Source: Vibrio splendidus
Lineage (GTDB): Bacteria; Pseudomonadota; Gammaproteobacteria; Enterobacterales; Vibrionaceae
DNA: 64,000 nucleotides
NCBI RefSeq assembly: GCF_002873455.1
Contig: NZ_MCUN01000001.1
Location: forward strand, 186,001 to 250,000
Direction: 5' to 3'
Position 1 is the first letter of the stretch; each line of letters starts with the position of its first letter. The notes under the pieces were generated by a model. That model was not told the origin of the DNA and made no database searches. It was given only the letters and a program-made list of their open reading frames with translations. A program made the position numbers and the translations under genes. Below are positions 12,989 to 21,408 of the stretch, piece by piece.

Positions 12989-13016
12989 AAAAGCAGCCAT
13001 TAGGCTGCTTTTTTTT
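12989..13016 (+). terminator. Terminator of topA
   Basis: A 10-bp stem, AAAAGCAGCC with GGCTGCTTTT around ATTA, is followed by a T run to 13016. Confidence 0.93.
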
Positions 13017-13507
13017 GACTAAAATACGACTAATTATGCAACTGATTGATTTGGTGGGTCGATTGCGAGAATTTATTAAATTCACTACGTAAAATAAATG
13101 AAAGCAATTAATTATATCTTCTTATGCAACTTTAACGAGAATGTAACTTTATTAAAATATTGTAATTCAAAGAACAGTGTTTAGTTGTATACCTGATGTG
13201 TGACGGGTGTTAATGTAATGTTTCGCCCGAACGGTGTAGTGTGAGCTGCTTTAAGTCTTAGGAAAGCAATCAGCCTACATAGCACAGAATGGCGTATTAA
13301 AAATTGAAATCGACCGAAAAGTCGATAACGTATATAAAACCAAGTGCAAAGAATAGTGCACGCATAACAACGTTTGGCTTAGGATATTGTCACTGTATGT
13401 GAATGAATATTCGTTAAGTACCGAAATAAGTGTTAGTGCTCATCCCCCAGAGGAAGATACCTCTACGAGTACTGACATCGACAAGCTATAGATATATGGA
13501 GAATAAA
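13017..13507 (+). promoter_or_regulatory. Long glgC upstream region with small hairpins
   Basis: A 490-base gap. Small inverted repeats are visible: CGGGTG/CGCCCG around 13205-13231, ATCGAC (13309-13314) with GTCGAT (13321-13326), and AGAGG (13449-13453) with CCTCT (13460-13464). GGA occurs several times, including in the Shine-Dalgarno. A long untranslated leader subject to CsrA, as for E. coli glgC, is possible but unproven. Confidence 0.35.
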
Positions 13508-14725
13508 ATGGCTGGTGTATTGGGAATGATTCTTGCTGGTGGTGAAGGCTCTCGCTTAAGACCATTGACTGAATCTCGCAGCAAACCCTCGGTTCCTTTC
13601 GGTGGTAGTTACCGCTTAATTGATTTCGCTTTGAACAACTTCGTTAATGCTGATCTGATGAAGATCTACGTACTAACACAATTTAAGTCACAGTCACTGT
13701 TCCACCATATGAAAAAAGGTTGGAATATCAGTGGTATAACAGACCGTTTTATCGACCCAATTCCTGCGCAAATGCGTAAAGGAAAGCGTTGGTATGAAGG
13801 CACAGCAGATGCTATCTACCAAAACATGGGTTTTATGGAGCTGGAAGAACCTGATCAAGTTTGTATTTTTGGTTCTGACCATATCTATAAAATGGACATC
13901 AAACAGATGCTTGATTTCCATAAAGAGAAGAAAGCAGCGTTAACCGTTTCTGCACTGCGCATGCCGCTTGCTGAAGCATCAGAGTTCGGTGTTATCGAGG
14001 TTGATGCTGAAGGCCGCATGATTGGCTTTGAAGAGAAGCCTGCAAATCCTAAGTCGATTCCGGGAGACCCAGAGTCAGCGCTTGTGTCAATGGGCAACTA
14101 CGTGTTCGAAGCAAAAGAACTTTTTGCTGAACTAACGGAAGATGCAGATAAACCTGAATCTTCACATGATTTCGGAAAAGACATTATTCCAAACATGTTC
14201 CCACGTGGTGATGTGTTTGTTTATGATTTCAGCACCAACCGCATTACTGGTGAGAAAGAAGAAGTTTATTGGCGTGATGTAGGTACGATTGATGCGTACT
14301 GGCAAGCGCATATGGATCTTCTTAAAAAAGATGCGCCATTCTCGCTATACAACCGCAAATGGCCTCTACACACTTACTATCCGCCACTACCACCAGCTAC
14401 GTTTACTGACTCGGCTAATGGTCGAATTCAGATCATTGATAGCCTTGTGTGTAGCGGTAGTTATGTGCGTGGTTCGCGTATTGAAAAGAGTGTACTAGGC
14501 TTCCGCAGCAATATTGCATCAGCATGTGATATTAGTGAGAGTATTTTATTAGGTGATGTGAAGGTGGGCGAGGGCTGTATACTTCGTCGCGTTATCATTG
14601 ATAAAGATGCGGACATTGCACCTGGCACACAAATTGGCGTAAACCTGACAGAAGACAAAAAGCATTACCACGTATCTGACGATGGTGTAGTTGTGATTTC
14701 TAAAGGAGCGCGAGTTGGTTACTAA
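13508..14725 (+). CDS. glgC: GlgC, glucose-1-phosphate adenylyltransferase
   Basis: Makes ADP-glucose from glucose-1-phosphate and ATP, the committed step of glycogen synthesis. 405 residues from the start at 13508 (MAGVLGMILAGG), which has GGAGA 7 bases upstream. An upstream in-frame ATG at 13430 would add 26 non-conserved residues and is rejected. Motifs visible are GGEGSRLRPLT (nucleotide binding, about residues 11-21), WYEGTADAIYQN, FGSDHIYKMD, GFEEKP and YWRDVGTIDAYW. The C-terminal left-handed beta-helix region ends in KGARVGY. It overlaps glgA by 11 bases, so the pair is co-expressed. Confidence 0.96.
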   Translation: MAGVLGMILAGGEGSRLRPLTESRSKPSVPFGGSYRLIDFALNNFVNADLMKIYVLTQFKSQSLFHHMKKGWNISGITDRFIDPIPAQMRKGKRWYEGTADAIYQNMGFMELEEPDQVCIFGSDHIYKMDIKQMLDFHKEKKAALTVSALRMPLAEASEFGVIEVDAEGRMIGFEEKPANPKSIPGDPESALVSMGNYVFEAKELFAELTEDADKPESSHDFGKDIIPNMFPRGDVFVYDFSTNRITGEKEEVYWRDVGTIDAYWQAHMDLLKKDAPFSLYNRKWPLHTYYPPLPPATFTDSANGRIQIIDSLVCSGSYVRGSRIEKSVLGFRSNIASACDISESILLGDVKVGEGCILRRVIIDKDADIAPGTQIGVNLTEDKKHYHVSDDGVVVISKGARVGY

Positions 14726-16169
14726 AACTCTCTCGGTACTTTTTGTAGCGTCTGAAGTTGAAGGCTTGATTAAAAGTGGTGGCTTGGCTGATGTAGCCAA
14801 GGCACTGCCGAAAGCGTTACAAACACTCGAACAGGACGTTCGAGTGACTATCCCCGCGTATAAAAACATTTCAAACATTGATTCAGCTGAGGTCATTTTA
14901 TCGACCGAGCTCGATCATTGGCCTCATACCGCTTACCAAGTCAAAAAACTGAGTGTAGAAGGTGTTCAAGTTTTTGGTATTGAATGTGCCAAATATTTCG
15001 ACCGTCCAGAAATGTACGCAGAAAATAATCAAGCTTACGCTGATAACGGAGAGCGCTTCTCGTTCTTCAGTGCTGCCTGTCTTGATATGCTTCCTAAGCT
15101 TGGCTTCCAACCTGATATCATTCATGCAAATGACTGGCATACAGGCTTTGTTCCTTTTTTGCTTAAATCACGTTATCAACAACATAATTTCTTTGAAAAT
15201 ACACGCAGTGTTCTCTCGGTTCACAATGCGGTTTTCAAAGGTGTGTTCTCATACGATGAGCTGCAATTCCTATCAGAGATGCATAGCTACAATGTGTCTG
15301 AAGCTTCAGTGAGTGACACGCATGTCACTATGCTGAGAGCCGGCGTTATGTGCGCTGATAAGGTGAACGCAGTAAGCCCAACTTATGCCGAAGAGTTGAA
15401 AACGGAATTAGGCAGTCACGGTATGGCAGCCGAATTCCAACACAGGTCAGCGGATCTTTTGGGTATATTGAATGGTTGTGATTACGGAGCTTGGAACCCA
15501 GAAACGGACGCTTTCCTTCCTCGTAAATTCAAAGCGACGAAGCACAGCATGGTTCGTGGGAAGTCAGCTTGTAAGCAAAAACTGCAACAAGATGTTGGAC
15601 TGCCCGTCACCGATTGTGCGGTTTATGGCATGGTTTGCCGTTTGACTAATCAGAAAGGTGTTCATTACTTACTGCCTATCATCGAACAGTTCTTGAAAAA
15701 CGATCTTCAGATAGTGATTGTCGGTACTGGCGACCCAGTGTTAGCGAGCCAATTGAAAGAGCTGTCGGCCCTTCACTCAGACAAGTTCTCGTTTGTAGAA
15801 GCGTATGATAATGGGCTTGCTCACTTAGTTGAAGCGGGTTCTGATTTCTTCTTGATGCCTTCTGAATTCGAACCTTGTGGCTTAAACCAAATCTACAGCA
15901 TGGCTTACGGTACGTTACCGATTGTTCGCTCTGTGGGCGGTTTAAAAGACAGTGTGAATGATTACGATCAGGATCCTGAGGTAGCGACTGGCTTTGCTTT
16001 TGAAGAGCCAACGCCGGAAGCGTTACTGGCAGTATTGCATCGTTCATTATTGCTTTATGCGCAAAAGCCCGCAGAAGTTAAGCGTGTTCAACTTTACGCG
16101 ATGCAGCAAGATTTTAGTTGGGAAGATGCGGCAAAAGAATACCTTGCGATGTACCATTCAGCATTTTAA
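14715..16169 (+). CDS. glgA: GlgA, glycogen synthase
   Basis: GT5 ADP-glucose alpha-1,4-glucosyltransferase that elongates glycogen. 484 residues, a little over the 477 of E. coli. The KSGGLADV motif that binds ADP-glucose is at about 20-27, followed by HANDWHTGFVPFLL, the second-domain RLTNQKGVHYL and the EFEPCGLNQIYSMAYGT catalytic segment. The start is TTG at 14715 with AAAGGAG 6 bases before it, lying inside the end of glgC. That rare start plus the 11-base overlap implies translational coupling. The gene ends with a strong terminator, so no glgP or glgX follows in this operon. Confidence 0.95.
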   Translation: MVTKTLSVLFVASEVEGLIKSGGLADVAKALPKALQTLEQDVRVTIPAYKNISNIDSAEVILSTELDHWPHTAYQVKKLSVEGVQVFGIECAKYFDRPEMYAENNQAYADNGERFSFFSAACLDMLPKLGFQPDIIHANDWHTGFVPFLLKSRYQQHNFFENTRSVLSVHNAVFKGVFSYDELQFLSEMHSYNVSEASVSDTHVTMLRAGVMCADKVNAVSPTYAEELKTELGSHGMAAEFQHRSADLLGILNGCDYGAWNPETDAFLPRKFKATKHSMVRGKSACKQKLQQDVGLPVTDCAVYGMVCRLTNQKGVHYLLPIIEQFLKNDLQIVIVGTGDPVLASQLKELSALHSDKFSFVEAYDNGLAHLVEAGSDFFLMPSEFEPCGLNQIYSMAYGTLPIVRSVGGLKDSVNDYDQDPEVATGFAFEEPTPEALLAVLHRSLLLYAQKPAEVKRVQLYAMQQDFSWEDAAKEYLAMYHSAF

Positions 16170-16224
16170 CGTACTGAATTAGCTTTAAAATAAGCTGATA
16201 TGTAACAACCTAACTTAATAGTAG

Positions 16225-16253
16225 AAGGCGCTCTGATAGTAGAGTGCCTTTTT
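16225..16253 (+). terminator. Terminator of glgC-glgA
   Basis: AAGGCGCTCT pairs with AGAGTGCCTT (one G-T) around GATAGT, followed by a T run. Confidence 0.88.
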
Positions 16254-16454
16254 GTTTTCTGGTCAGATTACATCACGTTTAGGAAGACAAAACTTGCAAA
16301 CTCATTTTAGTCAGGTAGAAAAGGTGGGGTAGGTATTCACATGACTAATGTTAGGTTTGACACTATTATCACTTAAATTTCTTGATTGCGTGATATCCTT
16401 AGCCATTGCCTTGTGATGAGGCAGAGCTACATTCCAATAATTAAAGCGATAGGT

Positions 16455-17252
16455 ATGTCTGAGAGTTTACTATTTCATAAAACATTTACTCACCCTACGA
16501 GCGATGAGTGGGTTGTATTTGTGCATGGCGCAGGAGGCAGTTCTTCCATTTGGTTTAAGCAGATCAAAGCGTATAAACAGCACTTCAACTTGCTTCTCAT
16601 TGATTTGAGAGGGCATGGTAAATCAGACAACATCCTCAAAGAGTTGATTTCGAATCGTTATACGTTCAAAGCAGTAACGCTCGATATTCTTAAGGTGTTA
16701 GACCATCTGAAAATTCGTTCTGCACACTTTGTCGGCATGTCTTTGGGCACGATTATTGTCCGTAATGTCGCAGAGTTAGCTGCTGGCCGTGTACGTTCAA
16801 TGGTGCTGGGCGGTGCCGTGACTAAGCTAAACACTCGCTCTCAAATCTTAATCAAGTTGGGTAACTTGAGTAAGCACGTCATTCCTTATATGTGGTTATA
16901 CAGCCTTTTTGCTTACGTTGTGATGCCACAAAAAAGCCAAAAAGAATCACGTCACCTGTTTATACGCGAAGCCAAAAAGCTGTGCCAAAAAGAGTTTAAA
17001 CGCTGGTTTATCCTCACGGCTGATGTAAACCCATTGATGAAGTATTTCAAAGACCGAGAGTTGCCGATTCCAACTTTGTATTTGATGGGCGAGCGTGACT
17101 ACATGTTCATCAAGCCAGTAAAAGAAATGGTAGAAGCGCATAAGTCGAGTGAGTTGGTAGAAATAGCCAATTGCGGGCATGTGTGTAACGTAGAAAATCC
17201 TGAAGAATTCAATCAACGATCTATCGCTTTTATTCAAAAGCAAATTCAGTGA
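16455..17252 (+). CDS. Alpha/beta-hydrolase fold protein
   Basis: Probable cytosolic hydrolase of 265 residues. Fold landmarks are VVFVHGAGGSSSIW (oxyanion region), LLIDLRGHGKSDN, the nucleophile elbow GMSLGT with catalytic serine, an acid candidate in LMGERDYMF, and the histidine in NCGHVCNVENP. The substrate cannot be read from sequence. It starts downstream of the glgA terminator, so it is a separate unit. The start at 16455 (MSESLLFHK) is favoured, but ATGs at 16416 and 16386 are in frame and no upstream Shine-Dalgarno is strong, so the N-terminus is uncertain. Confidence 0.75.
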   Translation: MSESLLFHKTFTHPTSDEWVVFVHGAGGSSSIWFKQIKAYKQHFNLLLIDLRGHGKSDNILKELISNRYTFKAVTLDILKVLDHLKIRSAHFVGMSLGTIIVRNVAELAAGRVRSMVLGGAVTKLNTRSQILIKLGNLSKHVIPYMWLYSLFAYVVMPQKSQKESRHLFIREAKKLCQKEFKRWFILTADVNPLMKYFKDRELPIPTLYLMGERDYMFIKPVKEMVEAHKSSELVEIANCGHVCNVENPEEFNQRSIAFIQKQIQ

Positions 17253-17298
17253 TTCTCTCTATTCTTTACCAGAACAGATGCTCGAATAGAATTGAAAT

Positions 17299-17332
17299 AA
17301 AAATGGGAAGCTAATTTTAGCTTCCCATTTTT
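17299..17332. terminator. Bidirectional terminator, hydrolase / DUF2007 gene
   Basis: A 15-bp perfect stem, AAAAATGGGAAGCTA with its complement around ATTT, has A and T runs on either side. It lies between convergent genes. Confidence 0.92.
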
Positions 17333-17400
17333 GTTTGGAGGAGGTATCTGACCGAGTTGTTTTATAAGGCCGTTGGAGCCACTTTTCCTTTCAAAACCTG

Positions 17401-17718
17401 CTATTCAGGTGAAGCAGCACCGCATTGCCAACAAGAGCCGAATTGTGCTTCGTTGACCTCATGACATTCTCCGCAACGCCACTCTTCATAAATGATCGAA
17501 TCTTGCTGTTTCTGGTAGTCATTAACAACTGCTCGGGCTTTGTTCGCCAATTCCGGGTCATATAACCATATGTAAGGGTCAGTTTCTTCGGTAAATGGGA
17601 TTTCCCCTTTTAAACCGAATAACCCCTCACCACGTACTTCACAGGCAATATTCACACTTTCTAACAATCCACAGATGATATGAGCTTCTGTCGGATTCGA
17701 CGCACTGAAGATTTTCAT
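17401..17718 (-). CDS. DUF2007 protein with C-terminal zinc ribbon
   Basis: 105 residues. The N-terminal half (MKIFSASNPTEAHIICGLLESVNI...) is the DUF2007 / putative signal-transducing fold, a small PII-like alpha-beta domain. The C-terminus carries two CxxC pairs, CGEC and CWQC, about 12 residues apart, a zinc ribbon. The function is unknown, and nothing in the sequence names a ligand. It lies 64 bases after the TVP38-family gene on the same strand, so the two may be co-transcribed. AAGG is about 9 bases upstream of the ATG. Confidence 0.75.
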   Translation of the reverse strand: MKIFSASNPTEAHIICGLLESVNIACEVRGEGLFGLKGEIPFTEETDPYIWLYDPELANKARAVVNDYQKQQDSIIYEEWRCGECHEVNEAQFGSCWQCGAASPE

Positions 17719-17782
17719 TGAAATAGAACCTTATTTGGCTATATGCGTTATTTAGTTATTATAAGTTAGTCAGCTATATACT

Positions 17783-18463
17783 TTATTCAGCTACAGGTGC
17801 TGAACGAAACTTATTCATTAACCATTTAGCAACAATTGGGAATATCCCCAATAATGCAAATGACAATAGTACTGAAGGGGAGACGATGCCCGAAAGTGAA
17901 TCAATTTCTGCGAGTTGAGTACCAGCATTCAAGAAAACCGCAGTTCCCGGTAACATCCCAATTTGACTCGTAATGTAATAACGACTCACCGACATAGGTG
18001 TTAGCCCCATCAACAGATTGATAAGGAAAAATGGAAATACAGGAATCAGACGCAGAGAAAACAAGTAAAATGCTCCGTCTTTTTCAACGCCCTTGTTAAT
18101 CGTTGCTAATTTGTCACCAAACTTAGTTTGGATCCAGTCACGCAAAAGGTAACGGCTACTTAAAAATGCGAGGGTTGCACCAATGGCGCTGGCGAAAGAG
18201 ACCAACAGTAAACTATTCCAAAACCCAAATAACGCAGCCCCTAACAGGGTCACAACAGCAGCTCCGGGAATTGAGAAAGCAGTGATCATTACATACGCGA
18301 CAAAATAGATAGCAGCGGCAGCAATGAAGTTGCTATCAATGTAGTCATTTAAAACGGCTTGTTGGGCCTTGGCATTTTCAAGCGTTAAATATTGGCCGAA
18401 ATTGACGCCCAATAAGACGATGGTTACGACCAATACAATACCTAATATCATTTTCTTACTCAT
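17783..18463 (-). CDS. TVP38/TMEM64 (DedA-superfamily) membrane protein
   Basis: 226 residues from the start at 18463 (MSKKMILGIV), which has AGAGGAAG 5-6 bases upstream. The longer frame adds 24 non-conserved residues. There is an N-terminal helix, then a VTT/SNARE-associated core: AFSIPGAAVVTLLGAALFGFWNSLLLVSFASAIGATLAFLSSRYLLRDW, followed by the re-entrant-type LRLIPVFPFFLINLLMGLTPMSVSRYYITSQIGMLPGTAVFLNAGTQLA (in part). Family members are inner-membrane proteins linked to lipid scrambling or flipping, so a role in phospholipid or undecaprenyl-phosphate traffic is possible but not shown. Confidence 0.82.
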   Translation of the reverse strand: MSKKMILGIVLVVTIVLLGVNFGQYLTLENAKAQQAVLNDYIDSNFIAAAAIYFVAYVMITAFSIPGAAVVTLLGAALFGFWNSLLLVSFASAIGATLAFLSSRYLLRDWIQTKFGDKLATINKGVEKDGAFYLFSLRLIPVFPFFLINLLMGLTPMSVSRYYITSQIGMLPGTAVFLNAGTQLAEIDSLSGIVSPSVLLSFALLGIFPIVAKWLMNKFRSAPVAE

Positions 18464-18781
18464 TGATACTTCCTCTAAATTTTCAATGCATACCATTAGT
18501 ATAGTTAGACAGGCAAAGCATAGATTAACTTTCAACAGATATAAAAAACTGTCAGTTTGCTTATTTACTACTTCGTCATAAAGCGTACAGAATCAGATGT
18601 ATTTTTCTTTCGAGGGTAGGAGATTGTTTTGTTTGAACAAATTCTATTGCAGAAATTTAAATAGTACAAAAAGTGATAAAAAATTGAAATACATTTGGTC
18701 TTGGTTCGTTCTGTATACTTAACAATCTAGGAGTATCGATTGTTAAGATAATGATTCAAGCAGAGAACTAAGGAGTTAGCT
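18464..18781. other. Divergent intergenic region, membrane protein / DUF3316-like gene
   Basis: An AT-rich 318-base region containing both promoters. A near-perfect palindrome, TTTGTT-TG-AACAAA (18628-18641), and a stronger 10-bp inverted repeat (18718-18747) are present. No coding sequence is seen. Confidence 0.5.
18718..18747 (+). promoter_or_regulatory. Perfect 10-bp inverted repeat upstream of the small secreted-protein gene
   Basis: CTTAACAATC (18718-18727) and GATTGTTAAG (18738-18747) are exact complements separated by 10 bases, ending 34 bases before the ATG at 18782. It lacks a T run. The position directly next to a TATACT hexamer (18714-18719) suggests an operator or 5' leader hairpin. 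Confidence 0.6.
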
Positions 18782-19141
18782 ATGAAAAATTTATCGTTGA
18801 TTGCTGCTATTGCTACTGCAAGTCTTATCTCCTTTCAGGCGTCAGGAGCCGGCTTTTACAACAGCACAGCTGTTGAATCCAAGATGATTAAAGGGGAAAT
18901 CGTATCTACACAAAGTCAAGCTTATGCAGATGGCAAAAAGATGTGGAGTGACTTAAGCGACAAAAAGTCTTTCGAATTGAGTCAAATTCTTCTCCAATCC
19001 AATGACAGAGTAGACGTCAAGTCGTTTGAACTAAGGAATGGCTCTGTTGAAGTGAAAGAGTTCTTGGATTCTTCGGGTACTATAAGCTTTGTTCCTATGG
19101 TTAAAGTTGATTACAGATACAATTACCGTCCGTCTTTATAA
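18782..19141 (+). CDS. Small secreted protein, DUF3316-like
   Basis: 119 residues. A signal peptide (MKNLSLIAAIATASLISFQASGA) is cleaved near residue 23, leaving a mature protein of about 96 residues without cysteines. Its C-terminal half is beta-rich (SNDRVDVKSFELRNGSVEVKEF, then VPMVKVDYRYNYRP). It resembles the DUF3316 family of small Vibrio periplasmic proteins, but I assign this from memory of the pattern only. The function is unknown. TAAGGAG lies 6-7 bases before the ATG. The inverted repeat just upstream suggests dedicated regulation. Confidence 0.65.
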   Translation: MKNLSLIAAIATASLISFQASGAGFYNSTAVESKMIKGEIVSTQSQAYADGKKMWSDLSDKKSFELSQILLQSNDRVDVKSFELRNGSVEVKEFLDSSGTISFVPMVKVDYRYNYRPSL

Positions 19142-19191
19142 TGTTCATTACGTTAGCTCTTTAGGTCTGTAGAGAGCTAGATTTATCTTAT

Positions 19192-19217
19192 AAAAAAAGC
19201 CGCAGTAAATGCGGCTT
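19192..19217 (-). terminator. Terminator of tfoY (minus strand)
   Basis: AAGCCGCA (19197-19204) pairs with TGCGGCTT (19210-19217) around GTAAA, and on the minus strand it is followed by seven T residues. It may also stop the convergent small gene. Confidence 0.88.
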
Positions 19218-19246
19218 AGTTATCTAAATAGTTTGTACTGACAATG

Positions 19247-19837
19247 TTAATTGACGCGATTGATAAGCTCTTCACGACGCTGCTGCGGTATAACAGACCA
19301 ATGTGTACCATTAATCGCGCCTTCTAACGCCCAAAGTAGTTCAATACTGACAGAAGACGCATGTGATTCTTTAATGGCGTTAAATGCGTTTACAGAGCCA
19401 GATTCATATAAACGCTCTACGGAATCAATCCCTGCTTTTTTCAACATACGCTCAGTGGCGAGTCGAAGGTTGGGCAGATCTTTGAGTCGAGTAGGCTTAG
19501 CTGAAGATTGCTCAGCTTTTTCTTCTTTAGCAAAACCCAGAGACGTAGTTGCGAGCTGCAAGATTTTCTCTTGGTCTCGCCACAGGCCTTCAGGTAAAGC
19601 GAAATATTTAGTAACGACAGGGAAACCACGTTTTTTGTAAACGTACGGTTGAAACCCTTGTTGTTCGAACTGTTTCGTTGTGCATTTGTCTGCTCGTATG
19701 TGCAACTGGTCATTTACAACCAGAGCAAACATAGTGTCATCAGCAAAAAGACCGAAGCCACCAAACATCGAGCGTGATTTTATTTTTCCTAGGGATTCAA
19801 ATAATTTCATTGAATCCTTTAGTATCGGTTTATCCAT
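19247..19837 (-). CDS. tfoY: TfoY, TfoX-family regulator
   Basis: 196 residues with the two family domains. TfoX_N is at about 1-100 ([31 protein letters not shown] in part) and TfoX_C at about 115-190 ([26 protein letters not shown] in part). In Vibrio cholerae TfoX governs chitin-induced competence, while the paralogue TfoY controls motility and type VI secretion and sits downstream of the Vc2 c-di-GMP riboswitch. The same riboswitch is present here at 19963-20050 on this strand, and purR, torD and torR follow as in V. cholerae, so TfoY is the better name. The leader between aptamer and ATG is about 125 bases. The start has only a weak CCGAGA purine stretch upstream. Confidence 0.9.
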   Translation of the reverse strand: MDKPILKDSMKLFESLGKIKSRSMFGGFGLFADDTMFALVVNDQLHIRADKCTTKQFEQQGFQPYVYKKRGFPVVTKYFALPEGLWRDQEKILQLATTSLGFAKEEKAEQSSAKPTRLKDLPNLRLATERMLKKAGIDSVERLYESGSVNAFNAIKESHASSVSIELLWALEGAINGTHWSVIPQQRREELINRVN

Positions 19838-19845
19838 GTTATTTA

Positions 19846-19889
19846 TCTCGGTGTATTTGAACTACGCCACCAAATAAGCAGGTCCGAGA
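19846..19889 (-). promoter_or_regulatory. Possible start-sequestering hairpin in tfoY leader
   Basis: On the minus strand TCTCGG (19884-19889) is complementary to CCGAGA (19846-19851), the purine stretch just before the tfoY ATG at 19837. Pairing could hide the ribosome site and so form the riboswitch expression platform. The 32-base loop makes this tentative. Confidence 0.35.
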
Positions 19890-19962
19890 GATTAGCAAAA
19901 TGTTGCAATTAAATTGTCAATAAGCCGTAAATTACTAAATTATTAGTAGTTACTGCATTTTG

Positions 19963-20050
19963 CCATCGGTAACCCCGCTACCATACCAACGAGTGGTTTA
20001 GGCCGGAAGCTTTGCGTCTCACTCTTTCAAGTGATTTGCCCTGTGCGTGA
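19963..20050 (-). promoter_or_regulatory. GEMM-I cyclic-di-GMP riboswitch (Vc2 type)
   Basis: Reading the minus strand from 20050: CACGCACAGGGCAAA opens the aptamer, a GAAA tetraloop closes the P1b stem (CACTT-GAAA-GAGTG), then GACGCAAAGC, TTCCGGCCTAAACC, and the second arm ending GTAGCGGGGTTACCGATGG at 19963. These match the conserved core of the Vibrio cholerae Vc2 aptamer nearly base for base, with changes confined mainly to stems and the variable loop. It binds c-di-GMP and controls the downstream tfoY. Intact tetraloop and GGC/GCC elements suggest it is functional. Confidence 0.96.
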
Positions 20051-20168
20051 CTGATTGAATAGGATAAAGTTTTTGTTGAATGAGGCTCACACTTGTTATT
20101 TCAAAATGTGATATCGCTTCAATTAATGATCTTTCTAGTATGATACTAGGTTCATTAATGTTGTTGAT

Positions 20169-20195
20169 AAAAAAAGCGCACCCAAAGGTGCGCTT
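20169..20195 (-). terminator. Terminator of purR (minus strand)
   Basis: AAGCGCACC (20174-20182) pairs with GGTGCGCTT (20187-20195) around CAAA. A seven-base T run follows on the minus strand. Confidence 0.9.
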
Positions 20196-20220
20196 AATTA
20201 AATTAAACTGAATTTATCAA

Positions 20221-21225
20221 TTAATTTAACGTTTTAACTGTGCTTCGCTCAACAATTTCAGGATGCATTTCGAACACACGTTTTTCATGGTCTTTATCTT
20301 TAATTCGTTCCAACAAAATTTCGAATGCATTCTTCCCAACACGACGCTTAGGTTGGTGGACCGTTGTTAACGGCGGAGAGAAGTATTCAGCCAGCTCGAT
20401 GTTGTCATAGCCGATCACTGAAATATCTTCAGGAATACGAATTCCTTTCTCTTGCAGTCGGCTCATTAGGCCGAGTGCCATCGTGTCGTTAAAGCAGAAT
20501 ACTGCCGTTGGGCGATCTACCATCTTAATGATTTTCTCTGCAGCAAGAACTGCTGTATCACACTCGAAGTTACCTTCAATGATCATATTATCATCGGCTA
20601 CAATCTTAGCTTCGTTGAGTGCGCGTTTGTAACCCGCGATGCGTTCAACACATGCAGCTTTGTCTAAGTGGCCACTTAAACAAGCAATTTTGGAGTGACC
20701 GTGCTCAATGAGGTATTTGGTTGCTAGGTAACCGCCTTCTTCAGAGTTATCGATGATCTTATCCGCTTGAGAACTCTCAGGGCCCCAATCCATAATCACT
20801 TTAGGGATGTCAGCGTGACGGTCTAACATGCCTCTCAGTTCTTCAGTTAGGTCAGAACACATGACTAAGATGCCATCTACACGTTTCTCTGCAAGCATTC
20901 GAATGTAGTCACGTTGCTTCTCATAGATACCGCCCGTATTGCACAGGATCAAAGTGTAGCCTTGACGGTAGCAGTAGCTTTCAACACCATCGATAACTTC
21001 AGAGAAGAACAGGTTGGTTGATTGAGTAACTAGCATGCCGATAGTGCGGGTTGTATTGCACTTCAAACTACGAGCAACGGCACTTGGTGCATAGTTCAGT
21101 TCGTCTACGGCTTTATTTACTTTTTCTTGAGTCGCTTCTGCAACAAAGCGAGTTTTGTTGATTACGTGAGAAACGGTTGTTGTTGATACGCCTGCTAAGC
21201 GAGCGACATCTTTTATAGTGGCCAT
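20221..21225 (-). CDS. purR: PurR, purine repressor
   Basis: LacI/GalR-family repressor of purine synthesis genes that responds to hypoxanthine or guanine. 334 residues, against 341 in E. coli. The helix-turn-helix [21 protein letters not shown] is at 3-23 and the hinge helix [10 protein letters not shown] at about 47-56. A periplasmic-binding-protein-like effector domain has [25 protein letters not shown] and [22 protein letters not shown]. It begins with an ideal AGGATAAAACC-ATG. Its 5' region contains several hairpins (see the separate entries). It follows torD on the same strand after a terminator. Confidence 0.95.
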   Translation of the reverse strand: MATIKDVARLAGVSTTTVSHVINKTRFVAEATQEKVNKAVDELNYAPSAVARSLKCNTTRTIGMLVTQSTNLFFSEVIDGVESYCYRQGYTLILCNTGGIYEKQRDYIRMLAEKRVDGILVMCSDLTEELRGMLDRHADIPKVIMDWGPESSQADKIIDNSEEGGYLATKYLIEHGHSKIACLSGHLDKAACVERIAGYKRALNEAKIVADDNMIIEGNFECDTAVLAAEKIIKMVDRPTAVFCFNDTMALGLMSRLQEKGIRIPEDISVIGYDNIELAEYFSPPLTTVHQPKRRVGKNAFEILLERIKDKDHEKRVFEMHPEIVERSTVKTLN

Positions 21226-21251
21226 GGTTTTATCCTATTAGAAGCTACTTT

Positions 21252-21359
21252 CCCAAAGTACGGAATGAAGTAGCCGTTAAGCTACCTAACTAAGAGCTTA
21301 AATTTGTAGGGCTCTTTGGGTACTAAAGTGCTAAAAAACAAAAAACCGCTATTGAGCGG
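21252..21359 (-). promoter_or_regulatory. Structured 5' leader of purR with terminator-like hairpin
   Basis: On the minus strand, upstream of purR: CCGCT-CAAT-AGCGG (21359-21346) is followed by a T-rich run (21345-21334), i.e. a terminator-like hairpin. Next come an arm pair CCCAAAG (21320-21314) with CTTTGGG (21258-21252) and a small GTAGC/GCTAC hairpin (21285-21270). If the promoter lies near 21386, this would be an attenuator. It may instead be a second torD terminator. Confidence 0.4.
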
Positions 21360-21372
21360 CTTGTCTTAACAC

Positions 21373-21408
21373 CGAAATGCTCAAAACTATAATAAGCATA
21401 GCATTTCG
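21373..21408. repeat. 9-bp inverted repeat in torD/purR gap
   Basis: CGAAATGCT (21373-21381) and AGCATTTCG (21400-21408) are exact complements. Between them lies TATAAT/ATTATA-like sequence, so this could be an operator around the purR promoter. It does not match the PurR box. Confidence 0.45.
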
